Shown here one piece after another: positions 6,940 to 13,703 of a stretch of 64,000 nucleotides of DNA. Origin of the DNA: CAWBBA01 sp963729795. GTDB taxonomy: Bacteria; Desulfobacterota; Desulfomonilia; Desulfomonilales; Desulfomonilaceae. The notes beneath the pieces were generated by a model. It did not search any database. It saw only the letters and a program-made list of their open reading frames with translations, and was not told where the DNA came from. Made by a program: the position numbers and the translations under genes. The DNA lies in NCBI GenBank assembly GCA_963729795.1, contig CAVSPC010000058.1, forward strand, positions 1 to 64,000, in the 5' to 3' direction. The number at the start of each line of letters is the position of its first letter. Position 1 is the stretch's first letter.

Positions 6940-8034
6940 TCAGATGTCCACGAGCGTCGGGTCGATGGGGCCGACGGCGTAGACCTCTTCCTGCAGCAGC
7001 TCCACCGTGCCGGGCACGTTGGCCGCCGCGGCCGCGGTGGTGGACTCCACCAGCAGCGAGGTGGAGTTGGCCGTGTAGAGCCATCCCTGCCCGTACAGGA
7101 CGCCGGGGGAGAAGAACCGGGGCAGCACGTAGACGCCGGTCGGCCGCGCCGAGCGGGTGCCGTACGACTGGTAGAAGTCCTCCGCCCAGCCGAAGATCAT
7201 GTCGGGGGACAGGGTGCCCAGCTGGCGCTGGTCCTGGGTCCACACGAACGGATCGGACAGGTAGTCCTGGCGGGCGCCGTTGGAGTCCCGCACGATCCAG
7301 ATCTGCCCGCGGATCGCGTTGCCCTGCAGTGTGGACAGGAACGAGTTGCCGGAGCCGGCGCCGTTCAGGGTGAACGTCTGGTGGCGGGTCTTGGTCTGCA
7401 GGTTCGCGCCCGGGGGGATCCGCTGGTTGGGGACCTTCTCCAGGTCGGAGTCGTCGGGCTGGGCCCACATGTCGACGAACGGGGTGATCGTCACCGTGGG
7501 CGCGGTGCCGGTGACGCCCAGGGCGGTGGCGGTGTTCAGGGTGTGGGTCCAGGAGTACTGGCTGCGGGTGTCGGTGTTCTCCAGGCAGCCCAGGGTGTGG
7601 CGGACCTCCGGGTTGAGGAAGAACGTCATCGACGGGTTGAGGGACTGGGCGTAGTCGTAGGAGGTCATCGGGTCGCGCAGCCATGGGCGCAGGAACCGCT
7701 GGCGCTGCAGGTAGGCGTAGCCGCCGATGACGTTGTAGAGGATCTCCGCGCCGTCGGTGTTCTGCAGGCCGGCCTGCAGGAACAGGTTCGCCGGGTTGTC
7801 GGCGGTCGGGGTGCCCGTCGTGGCGCCCGTGGAGCGCACGATCAGGCGGATTCCGCGCAGGTAGTTCCCCGGGTTGATCTGCCCACCGCCAGGGATGCTC
7901 GTGGCGCCCAGCTGCTGGGCGGTCACCAGGCCCTGCCGGTTCTTCTGCGCGTAGAGGTTGGTGACCTGCCAGAACGGGTTCTGTCCGGCTGACTGCCCGG
8001 TCGTCGCCGGGGCCGCTCCTGCTGCTGGGGGCAT
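6940..8034 (-). CDS. Probable double-jelly-roll major capsid protein
   Basis: The 364-residue soluble, beta-rich protein matches the size of tectivirus capsid proteins (PRD1 P3 is 395 residues). It starts with an Ala/Gln/Pro-rich arm and then shows two consecutive runs of alternating beta-strand patterns, residues about 55-200 and 205-345, as expected for two jelly rolls. Near the end, RPTGVYVLPRFFSPGVLY followed by a G-W-L-Y strand and then VPGTVELLQEEVYA resembles the last strands of PRD1 P3 (which has P-K-G-V-Y and a final E-L-V strand). It lies among tiny membrane-protein genes and with an A32-type ATPase in the same region. Assignment rests on length, pattern and context. A structure prediction would be decisive. 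Confidence 0.7.
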   Translation of the reverse strand: MPPAAGAAPATTGQSAGQNPFWQVTNLYAQKNRQGLVTAQQLGATSIPGGGQINPGNYLRGIRLIVRSTGATTGTPTADNPANLFLQAGLQNTDGAEILYNVIGGYAYLQRQRFLRPWLRDPMTSYDYAQSLNPSMTFFLNPEVRHTLGCLENTDTRSQYSWTHTLNTATALGVTGTAPTVTITPFVDMWAQPDDSDLEKVPNQRIPPGANLQTKTRHQTFTLNGAGSGNSFLSTLQGNAIRGQIWIVRDSNGARQDYLSDPFVWTQDQRQLGTLSPDMIFGWAEDFYQSYGTRSARPTGVYVLPRFFSPGVLYGQGWLYTANSTSLLVESTTAAAAANVPGTVELLQEEVYAVGPIDPTLVDI

Positions 8035-8064
8035 TGCCGCATCCCTCCCGGGGATGAGTAGGGA

Positions 8065-8208
8065 TCAGTACTGGACGCTCATGGCCTTGCCGAGGTGCTC
8101 CAGTCGCGGGTCACCCGAGGCCATCAGGTGGAAGGTGGTCATCCGCCACAGGGTCCCCATGATCAGCACGGCGAGGAACACGTGCAGGATCACCTTCGCG
8201 TCGTCCAT
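8065..8208 (-). CDS. 47-residue membrane protein before the capsid gene
   Basis: The protein starts MDDAKVILHVFLAVLIMGTL, has one hydrophobic span (residues 5-21), and carries a short charged tail. A Shine-Dalgarno-like GAGGTGATCT precedes the ATG. It is the first gene after the intergenic control region at 8209-8371, so it probably starts a transcript that includes the capsid gene. Confidence 0.6.
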   Translation of the reverse strand: MDDAKVILHVFLAVLIMGTLWRMTTFHLMASGDPRLEHLGKAMSVQY

Positions 8209-8304
8209 GACAGATCACCTCTCGATGGTTACACCTGTAATCCGTCACACGGTAACACTCGAGAACGGTTCTCAACAGCAGATGCGGTGGTGTCTGTCAA
8301 AAGC
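8209..8304 (-). promoter_or_regulatory. Intergenic control region with inverted repeats upstream of the capsid transcript
   Basis: On the leftward strand, TTGACA follows the hairpin at 8305-8339 and could be a -35 element. A clear -10 is not visible. Three inverted repeats lie between it and the first gene: GAGAAC/GTTCTC around one base (8261-8273), TTACA/TGTAA around two bases (8229-8240), and GTTAC/GTAAC at the edges of 8228-8256. These are candidate operators. Confidence 0.4.
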
Positions 8305-8339
8305 GTGTGACCCCCGCACGACAGGTGCGGGGGTCACAC
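8305..8339 (-). terminator. Strong 15-bp stem-loop terminator
   Basis: GTGTGACCCCCGCAC (8305-8319) pairs perfectly with 8325-8339 around a 5-base loop. Leftward transcription leaves it as GCTTTT, a short T-run. It lies just after the stop of the 8372-8626 gene and before the next leftward transcript, so it probably separates two leftward transcription units. Confidence 0.75.
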
Positions 8340-8371
8340 GTGCTCCGAGGTCCAACTCAAGCCGGGCCAGT

Positions 8372-8626
8372 CTAACGCGGCATCCGCATCCCGGCGGGCA
8401 GGTTGCCGAACGATCGGTGGCCGTTCTCGAAGTACGCGCGGTGGCGTTCGGAGCAGAACAGGTGGATCACCTCGTAGTCCTCACCGGATCCGGGCTTGGC
8501 GTACTGGATCCGCGCGCCGTACAGCTGCAGGCCGTACTGCTCGCAGTCGTCCCACCCGCACAGGATCCGCTCACCCGACGGCCCCGCCGACACCGCACCT
8601 TTGCGCAGGTTGGTCCGGTCACCCAC
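8372..8626 (-). CDS. Small putative zinc-binding protein
   Basis: The 84-residue protein starts with GTG, overlapping the upstream stop. A longer ATG frame reaches 8845 but runs antisense-like through the upstream gene and is not convincing. Four possible metal ligands are present: CGWDDC near residue 25 and CSERH near residue 62. This spacing resembles small zinc-ribbon proteins of actinobacterial phages. A role in DNA or protein binding is possible. The function is unknown. Confidence 0.6.
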   Translation of the reverse strand: MGDRTNLRKGAVSAGPSGERILCGWDDCEQYGLQLYGARIQYAKPGSGEDYEVIHLFCSERHRAYFENGHRSFGNLPAGMRMPR

Positions 8627-8849
8627 GGTCCTGCTCCAGGCGTTTGATCCGTGCGGCCATCCCGGCGTGGGACCAGGCGACCAGCAGCACGCCGACGATC
8701 GTGGCCTCGCGGTGCCACCGGTGGATCCATCGTTGGAGCGGCGTGCCGATCTGGTCGCGGGCGAGGGCGTTGCGGCCGTAGTCGGCGTACCACGCTTCGT
8801 CGTAGGCCTTCGGGTCCCACTCGAACGGTTTCTGCTCGTCGTCATTCAT
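8619..8849 (-). CDS. Small single-span membrane protein
   Basis: The 76-residue protein has an acidic aromatic N-terminus (MNDDEQKPFEWDPKAYDEAW), an amphipathic basic stretch, one span (about 48-66) and a charged tail. It overlaps both neighbours by four to eight bases. It is probably a virion membrane or envelope-associated protein. No family is recognised. Confidence 0.55.
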   Translation of the reverse strand: MNDDEQKPFEWDPKAYDEAWYADYGRNALARDQIGTPLQRWIHRWHREATIVGVLLVAWSHAGMAARIKRLEQDRG

Positions 8850-9133
8850 GCCAGGCCCCGGGAGCGTTCGTAGCCGGCTGCGGCGGCGTCGCGGGCGCGG
8901 GAGAGCCAGTAGGGGAGGTGGTAGGCCTGGCCGGCGCCGTCGAGTTCACTGTGCATCGCCGCCCGTGCGGTCGCCCGGGCCGCGCGCTGCGAGACCTCCC
9001 GGGCGCGGGCCCAGAGCGCCAAGCGCACCGCTGCCCGCTTGTGATCGGGGATCTGGGCCCATAGACCCCAGATCGCCATCGCCATGAACCCCAGGTACAG
9101 CAGGCGTCCCGCGATGTCCGCCGTCTTCTCCAT
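8846..9133 (-). CDS. Small membrane protein with amphipathic basic helix
   Basis: The 95-residue protein has a hydrophobic segment at about residues 8-27 (AGRLLYLGFMAMAIWGLWAQ), followed by a long Arg/Ala-rich helix (ARAREVSQRAARATARAAM). The ATG at 9133 is chosen because AGGAG sits about 9 bases before it. A GTG three codons upstream lies too close to that site. Its first half is overlapped out of frame by the downstream end of the 8946-9305 reading frame. Confidence 0.55.
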   Translation of the reverse strand: MEKTADIAGRLLYLGFMAMAIWGLWAQIPDHKRAAVRLALWARAREVSQRAARATARAAMHSELDGAGQAYHLPYWLSRARDAAAAGYERSRGLA

Positions 9134-9305
9134 TGCGCTCACTCCTCAGTCTGGCGTCCAGGCGCGCGGCCTCGGCCAGTAGATCCTGTTTGATCCGGAA
9201 GTCGATCACCACCAGCAGGCCCGCCACGAGCGCGGCGAGCACCGCCAGGGCGACCAGGATCCGCGCGCCCGAGGGGACGGTTTCACGTGAAACATCGTCA
9301 TCCAC
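8946..9305 (-). CDS. Small membrane protein whose reading frame overlaps the next gene
   Basis: The GTG start gives 119 residues. Residues 16-37 (RILVALAVLAALVAGLLVVI) are a clear span, followed by a charged helix to about residue 60 (LLAEAARLDARLRSERNGED). From about residue 61 the composition becomes Gly/Pro/Arg-rich, where it shares DNA with the 8846-9133 gene in another frame. Either the two genes truly overlap by about 190 bases, or a base error removed the stop that would end this gene near 9130. The segment encoding residues 5-9 carries parS-like site 3. Confidence 0.5.
   Translation of the reverse strand: MDDDVSRETVPSGARILVALAVLAALVAGLLVVIDFRIKQDLLAEAARLDARLRSERNGEDGGHRGTPAVPGVHGDGDLGSMGPDPRSQAGSGALGALGPRPGGLAARGPGDRTGGDAQ
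9280..9293. other. parS-like palindrome GTTTCACGTGAAAC (site 3)
   Basis: This is the exact 14-bp parS core, followed by A at 9294, so 15 of 16 bases match TGTTTCACGTGAAACA. It lies at the start of the 8946-9305 gene and is read as Val-Ser-Arg-Glu-Thr. Confidence 0.7.
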
Positions 9306-9636
9306 GGGTGGTCACCTCGTCGGGGGCTGCGGACAGGCTGCGGCCGTGGTGGATCACGTCGTGGCGCAACATGTCGGATGCCAGTTCCATCACGGTGGTG
9401 GGGACCTGGGTGGGGATGTGGAAGGTGGTGATCGCCCGGTCGCATTCCTGGCAGACCACCGCGAGGACCGCCAGGCCCTGGCCGTGCTCGTCGTTGCGGG
9501 TGTCGTCGGGTCCCGTTTCTCGGATCTCGAAGACGATCGGACGATCACCGGCCAGGGCGATCACCCGGCCGGGAGTGATCAGCATTTTCGTGGGCCATTG
9601 GAGGTCACCCATGTCTGCCCCTTCCATCCGTTCCAT
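9298..9636 (-). CDS. Unrecognised small soluble phage protein
   Basis: The 112-residue protein has a beta-rich N-terminal half (MLITPGRVIALAGDRPIVFEI) followed by a VCQEC cysteine pair near residue 66 and a His-containing C-terminal helix. The cysteines with later histidines could bind a metal. The ATG at 9636 overlaps the upstream stop by one base. An internal ATG at 9612 with a good ribosome site is an alternative start. The function is unknown. Confidence 0.55.
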   Translation of the reverse strand: MERMEGADMGDLQWPTKMLITPGRVIALAGDRPIVFEIRETGPDDTRNDEHGQGLAVLAVVCQECDRAITTFHIPTQVPTTVMELASDMLRHDVIHHGRSLSAAPDEVTTRG

Positions 9637-10424
9637 CAGAATCCCTGGTTCATCGATAGGCTGATTCTCATCAATGATGGGGCGCCACCGCTGTTGTTCG
9701 CGGTGATCTGCAGTAGGCCGCGTCCGATCAGCAGGTCGGTGACGGTGGGCGTGGCCAGTGTTCCGGCGCCGACATTGGTCGAGTAGTACTGCGTTCCGGT
9801 CTGCAGATCCTGCAGGACAAAGTTGGTGCTGGCCGGCAGGCTCAGGCTCAGGGTCGCCGGCCCCATCCACGTCACGAAATATCCCCAGGTCGACGCGCCA
9901 ACCGGGAGGGTCAGGACGGCGGTGACGATTCCCTGTTCGCCGTTCTGCCCGGCCGCTCCCAGGGATGACAGCAGGGTCGACTTCACGAAGGACTGCGGCC
10001 GGGTGACAGTGCGATAGGACGCGATGACCTGCACGTTCAATGACGTGTTCCCGACCAGGGTGATGGCGGACCAGACGATCTGCAGGTAAGGGCCCTTGAC
10101 ATTGTCCAGGGTGAAAAGGTTCCCCCCGTATGCCGGTACCCACCATTGTTCGGACCATATGAGGATTGTGCCTGCCGCGTCCTCGTACCAGTTCAGGGTG
10201 ATATTGCGGCACAGGACTGTCGGATTCGACCCGGTCTCCGTCGAGGAGAAGGACAGCGATTGGTAGGCCGAGATGTTCATGACCGGCGTCTGCGTGGACG
10301 TGCTGTTCACGATCGTCAGGGCGCTCTGCGAGTACAGGGTCACCGGGTTGTCGATCGCGGGGATACCGGCCGACGTCAGCAGGGCTTGGAGGAGTGGCGC
10401 GTCGAAGTAGGAGTTCCAGCCCAT
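9636..10424 (-). CDS. Beta-rich candidate virion protein
   Basis: The 262-residue protein is rich in Ser, Thr, Asn and Val, with aromatic clusters such as WYEDAAGTILIWSEQWWVP. The pattern suggests one or two beta-sandwich domains, like minor capsid or vertex proteins. There is no cysteine cluster and no membrane span. The open frame extends upstream to 10766, but the ATG at 10424 is preferred because the extension covers the upstream gene in a different frame. The role is inferred only from composition and location. Confidence 0.6.
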   Translation of the reverse strand: MGWNSYFDAPLLQALLTSAGIPAIDNPVTLYSQSALTIVNSTSTQTPVMNISAYQSLSFSSTETGSNPTVLCRNITLNWYEDAAGTILIWSEQWWVPAYGGNLFTLDNVKGPYLQIVWSAITLVGNTSLNVQVIASYRTVTRPQSFVKSTLLSSLGAAGQNGEQGIVTAVLTLPVGASTWGYFVTWMGPATLSLSLPASTNFVLQDLQTGTQYYSTNVGAGTLATPTVTDLLIGRGLLQITANNSGGAPSLMRISLSMNQGF

Positions 10425-10426
10425 GG

Positions 10427-10720
10427 TCAGCCCATCATCGAGCGCATCATCGCCAGCGGGTTGCCGCCGCCGTTGGCCTGGGCGAGCAGCAGTTTGACCA
10501 GTGCGCCGGGCAGTTCGAGGTGCTGGTCCTGGGAATCGTCGGGGGCGTATTTGGAGCGGAAAGCCACGACCAGGCCCCCGGCCGGGGTGGCGAAGATCCC
10601 CGCGTGGCCTTTGAAGATCTCCACCGGCGCCGCGGTGTCGATGGCCTGGTGGATCTTGTCGGCCAGGTCCGCGGGGGTGAACCCGCCGAACGGGCCCGTG
10701 GGGGCAGTGGTGTCGCTCAT
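10427..10720 (-). CDS. Unrecognised small protein
   Basis: This 97-residue protein has an N-terminal helical segment (FTPADLADKIHQAID), a beta segment (GHAGIFATPAGGLVVAFRSK) and a helical Met/Leu-rich C-terminus ending MMRSMMG. It has no cysteines and no membrane span. It lies among structural candidates. The function is unknown. Confidence 0.55.
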   Translation of the reverse strand: MSDTTAPTGPFGGFTPADLADKIHQAIDTAAPVEIFKGHAGIFATPAGGLVVAFRSKYAPDDSQDQHLELPGALVKLLLAQANGGGNPLAMMRSMMG

Positions 10721-10734
10721 GGCAGGGGGGTCCT

Positions 10735-11112
10735 CTAGGCGGTGGACGGGGAGATGGCCGGGTCACGGCGGAACCAGGCCGTCACGACGGGAGTGGTTGC
10801 CGCGGTGGCGCCGAGGGTGGGGATGTTGAAGCAGACGTAGATCTCCTGGCCGGGCTGCAGCAGCATCGGCTGGATGGGGTCCCAGTCGGCGATGGTCTGC
10901 TCCTGGGCGACGGTGTAGAGCTGCATCCCCTCGTAGACCTTGATGGTGGTGTTCGAGGGGACGTTGACGATCGCCAGGTGGTACAGCTCGAAGTAGGGGC
11001 TCTTGATGCCCAGGATCGCGTCGGAGAAGTTCGCGGTGAGGTTGCCGGTGTTCAGGTTGGTGGTGTCGGCCGCGGCGGTGACCACCCGCGACCCCAGTGG
11101 CAGGTAGCTCAT
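10735..11112 (-). CDS. Small beta-sandwich candidate virion protein
   Basis: This 125-residue beta-rich protein contains the segments FELYHLAIVNVPSNTTIKVY and PGQEIYVCFNIP. Its general pattern of strands resembles the adjacent 11109-11612 product. The pair may be minor capsid or vertex proteins of single-jelly-roll type. It overlaps the upstream gene stop by four bases. The family is not recognised. Confidence 0.55.
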   Translation of the reverse strand: MSYLPLGSRVVTAAADTTNLNTGNLTANFSDAILGIKSPYFELYHLAIVNVPSNTTIKVYEGMQLYTVAQEQTIADWDPIQPMLLQPGQEIYVCFNIPTLGATAATTPVVTAWFRRDPAISPSTA

Positions 11113-11612
11113 GCGAGGAGTTTGTAGATCATCGGGGCGGGGGCCTCGATGGCCTCGGCGCCGATGCTCATGATCGTCGAGGTGATCCCGGTCCCGGTGA
11201 ACGCGAGGTTCTCGCCCGGGTGCAGGATCAGTTCACCCTTCCCGAAGGATGCTCGGCCGGTGGACAGGGGGATGGTGCAGATGAAGTTCGCCCGCTGGGT
11301 GGGGTCGCCGCGGAACACCTGGATGGAGTCCACGGACTGGTCGCCGTAGACGCTGACCCTGCGCACCGACCAGACGTAGCCCTCACGCGGTCCGAACTGC
11401 TGGGAGTTCGGGGCGTCGCCGCCGACGGTGAACGTCTGGCCCGCGATGGTCCCGGTGACGGTCTGCAGGGGGATCGGGGCGACCCGGACGGACTTCAGGC
11501 CCCGCGCCAACTCGCTCAGTAGCGATGACTGGGCTTTGCCGAGGCCTTCGGCGAACTCGGTGCCGTTGAGGATGTCGAGTTCGGCGCCGAGCTCCAGTTT
11601 GATCTTCGGCAT
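11109..11612 (-). CDS. Candidate minor capsid or vertex protein
   Basis: The 167-residue protein has an N-terminal acidic helix (ELGAELDILNGTEFAEGLGK) that continues into a beta-rich domain with VWSVRRVSVYGDQ and GKGELILHPGENLAF. A helix followed by a beta-sandwich could suit a penton-type or spike-base protein. It is translationally coupled to the next gene. The function is inferred from neighbourhood. Confidence 0.55.
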   Translation of the reverse strand: MPKIKLELGAELDILNGTEFAEGLGKAQSSLLSELARGLKSVRVAPIPLQTVTGTIAGQTFTVGGDAPNSQQFGPREGYVWSVRRVSVYGDQSVDSIQVFRGDPTQRANFICTIPLSTGRASFGKGELILHPGENLAFTGTGITSTIMSIGAEAIEAPAPMIYKLLA

Positions 11613-11648
11613 CAGGGGATCCGTTCCGTGTCGGTGGTGGGTGCTATG

Positions 11649-12263
11649 TCAGGCTGCGCCGGCCAGGGCGATCAGGCCCGCGCCGGCCAGGACGAACCCG
11701 GCGAACCCGGCGAGGATCCTCACCCAGTTCTCCGGGTTGACCAGCCACAGCAGTGAGGAGAAGAAGTGCTCGGCCGAGGTGATCGCGTTGCCCGCGCCGG
11801 TCGCCGCGCTCGACAGGCCGTTCAGCGCGCTGGACGCGGTGGGGCCGAACCCGGGCACCCAGCTCACCGGCGATGAGCTGGAGCCGTTCAGGCCGCGGGG
11901 GCGGCCGTAGCCGACGATCGTGGTCTCGGACGGGCTCCAGGAGCGCACCCGGACGTTCGCGCCGTCGTGGGGGGCCTCGATCACCTGGTTGCCGCCGGCG
12001 TAGATCACCACGTGGCCCGGCGCCGGGCCGTCGCCGGGCCACTGCTCGAAGATCAGGTCACCGGGTTGCAGCTGGGATTGGGGGATCCGCTGGACCCAGC
12101 CCCATTGCGCGTTGGACGTGCGCGGCGCCTTGATGCCGACCTGGCCCAGCACGTACTCGACCAGGCCCGAGCAGTCGAACCCCTTCGGGGAGGCACCGCC
12201 CCATACGTAGGGGACACCGACGAACTTCTTGGCGTCCGCGACCACGTCACCACCGGTGGCCAT
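11649..12263 (-). CDS. Membrane-anchored NlpC/P60 peptidoglycan hydrolase
   Basis: The 204-residue protein has an NlpC/P60 domain at residues about 5-118. The catalytic cysteine is in FDCSGLVEYVLGQ (about residue 29). The histidine is in GHVVIYAGG (about residue 84), followed by the third polar residue in EAPHDG. This family cleaves D-glutamyl-diaminopimelate-type bonds in cell-wall peptides. The linker is Ser/Gly/Pro-rich and the last 25 residues are a membrane span. A C-terminal anchor on a wall hydrolase is unusual for a lysis enzyme and suits a virion-membrane entry enzyme, comparable in role to PRD1 P7/P14. The ATG at 12263 is the best start. Confidence 0.85.
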   Translation of the reverse strand: MATGGDVVADAKKFVGVPYVWGGASPKGFDCSGLVEYVLGQVGIKAPRTSNAQWGWVQRIPQSQLQPGDLIFEQWPGDGPAPGHVVIYAGGNQVIEAPHDGANVRVRSWSPSETTIVGYGRPRGLNGSSSSPVSWVPGFGPTASSALNGLSSAATGAGNAITSAEHFFSSLLWLVNPENWVRILAGFAGFVLAGAGLIALAGAA

Positions 12264-12265
12264 GT

Positions 12266-12544
12266 TCAGGCGCCCTGGGCCTTGAACAGCTTTCGGATCC
12301 CGGGCGCCACGTCGCCGGTCTTGTCCTTGCCCTTGGCGTCGCCGTCGGCGTCGCCGGCCGGGGGGGCGGCGGGGGCGTCGCCGATGCCGAACTCCTTGTG
12401 CAGCCATGCGGCGGCCTTGGCCATGGGGATCCGCGCGCCCTTGTCACCGGAGAAGATCTCGACCTCGTAGTCCTGGTCGTCGTCCTCCTGGGACCGCCTG
12501 ATCAGATCGTCGAGGAGCTTCTGCTCTTCGGGCTTCAGAGCCAT
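12266..12544 (-). CDS. Small acidic protein with charged linker
   Basis: The 92-residue protein has a helical acidic N-terminus (MALKPEEQKLLDDLIRR), a DDDQDYEVEIFSGDKGARIP segment, a short helix, and an Ala/Pro/Asp/Gly/Lys-rich tail. There is no membrane segment. It is two bases upstream of the NlpC/P60 gene, so the two are probably co-translated. The function is unknown. Confidence 0.55.
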   Translation of the reverse strand: MALKPEEQKLLDDLIRRSQEDDDQDYEVEIFSGDKGARIPMAKAAAWLHKEFGIGDAPAAPPAGDADGDAKGKDKTGDVAPGIRKLFKAQGA

Positions 12545-12545
12545 G

Positions 12546-12713
12546 TCAGTCTCCCTTGATCGGGTGCGGTGGGCCGGCGATCGTGTGGCCGCCGCGGGGG
12601 CCGCGTTTGCGCACCACGGCGACCTTCAGGACCCGGCGCGCGGGCCCCTTGCCGACCACGATGGTCCGGTAGCGCACGGCACCGCCGCGCGCGGTCTCTT
12701 CGCTGGTCGGCAT
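12546..12713 (-). CDS. Small basic protein, first gene of the leftward block
   Basis: This 55-residue protein is strongly basic (GKGPARRVLKVAVVRKRGPRGG) and lacks a membrane span, so it could bind nucleic acid. The ATG at 12713 is chosen because AGGA lies 8 bases upstream. Another ATG at 12722 is possible. The gene faces away from the rightward block across a 46-bp intergenic region. Confidence 0.5.
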   Translation of the reverse strand: MPTSEETARGGAVRYRTIVVGKGPARRVLKVAVVRKRGPRGGHTIAGPPHPIKGD

Positions 12714-12759
12714 GGGCGTCATCCTAGTTGGTGATAACCGTTGTCGATACGATACGGCC
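12714..12759. promoter_or_regulatory. Divergent promoter/operator region of the phage
   Basis: This 46-bp AT-richer spacer separates the leftward and rightward gene blocks and must hold both promoters or be read from outside. It contains GATACGATAC (12746-12755). The same 9-mer GATACGATA recurs at 14554-14562 before the lysin gene, suggesting a shared regulatory site. No clear -35/-10 pair is visible. Confidence 0.45.
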
Positions 12760-13437
12760 ATGAACACGTGTCAGTGTGGTTGTGGTGAAGTGATCAGCGA
12801 TACCGCGACCTGGGCGCGCGGTCATCACCGGCGCAGCCTGGTATCGGTGCCCCGGCAGGCGAAGGGACCCCGCCCGGCCGTCGCGGGTCCGGTGTTCTCC
12901 GCAGGTCAATACGTAACTCCCGATGAGCCGGAGAAGTGGTACGAGCAGGAGGCCGCCGACCCGGGGCCGGTGTCAAGTTCTGTAAACCCCGACAGTTCGT
13001 TTACAGACGATATCGATTCGTTTACAGAGCGTGATGGTGATCCGGGGTATCTGAAATCACCCGAGACACCCCCGGACACGCCGTCGTCGATCACCGCGGC
13101 GCAGCGCGCGGACATCGCCGGCAAGCTGGCCCTGATGTTCACCATCCCCTATTCCGCGGTCGCGTTGCGCGACCCGTACTGCGCGGAGGCCCTGGCGAAA
13201 TCGACCAAGCCGATGATCAAGGCGTGCCTGCCGATCATCGCCGGCTCCCCCGGGGCGGTGGAGTTCTTCACCAAGCAGTCCGGATGGCTGGCGTGGCTGA
13301 ACCTGGCCGCCGCGGCCCGGCCCGTCCTGGAGGCCTTCTACGCCCACCACGTGGTCCACAAGGTCGAGACCGTCCAGGACGAACAGGGCCGCCGCCGTGT
13401 CGTGCCCGTCGACTACTCCGCCTACTCTGCAGCATGA
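12760..13437 (+). CDS. Unrecognised protein with N-terminal Cys-rich motif
   Basis: This is a 225-residue protein. The first 25 residues contain CQCGCG followed by a GHH segment, a cysteine/histidine arrangement often found at the start of actinobacterial phage proteins and likely to bind zinc. An acidic, Ser/Pro/Asp-rich linker runs from about 45 to 105. The C-terminal 120 residues form an Ala-rich helical domain (ITAAQRADIAGKLALMF, LAWLNLAAAARPVLEAFYAH). It may be a regulator or a DNA-end protein. Nothing in the sequence identifies a polymerase or primase. It is the first gene of the rightward block and overlaps the next by four bases. Confidence 0.6.
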   Translation: MNTCQCGCGEVISDTATWARGHHRRSLVSVPRQAKGPRPAVAGPVFSAGQYVTPDEPEKWYEQEAADPGPVSSSVNPDSSFTDDIDSFTERDGDPGYLKSPETPPDTPSSITAAQRADIAGKLALMFTIPYSAVALRDPYCAEALAKSTKPMIKACLPIIAGSPGAVEFFTKQSGWLAWLNLAAAARPVLEAFYAHHVVHKVETVQDEQGRRRVVPVDYSAYSAA

Positions 13438-13703
13438 TGAACACGATCTGCGCCCACTGCACCTACATCGTCATGGATTTTCGGACGCTGCCGATCACCA
13501 TCATCGGCTCCCAAGGTCCCAGAGGACTCCCGGTCGAGGTGACGTCCGCGCACCTGCAGGAGTGGGCCCTGGCCGATGAGGTGCCCCTAGAGGCCTTTCA
13601 GATCGACCAGTTCGGCAAGGTGGGTGTGTTCGCCGTGACGACGGTCAAGGATGTTCCGGTGTGTGCCCGGCACGCTTTCACCGTGATGGGCGGCGATCGG
13701 TGA
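13434..13703 (+). CDS. Small protein with possible zinc ligands
   Basis: The 89-residue protein has ICAHC near the N-terminus and VCARHA near the C-terminus, four ligands compatible with one zinc site. The middle is beta-rich. It overlaps both neighbours by four bases, so it is made together with the packaging ATPase. The function is unknown. Confidence 0.55.
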   Translation: MMNTICAHCTYIVMDFRTLPITIIGSQGPRGLPVEVTSAHLQEWALADEVPLEAFQIDQFGKVGVFAVTTVKDVPVCARHAFTVMGGDR

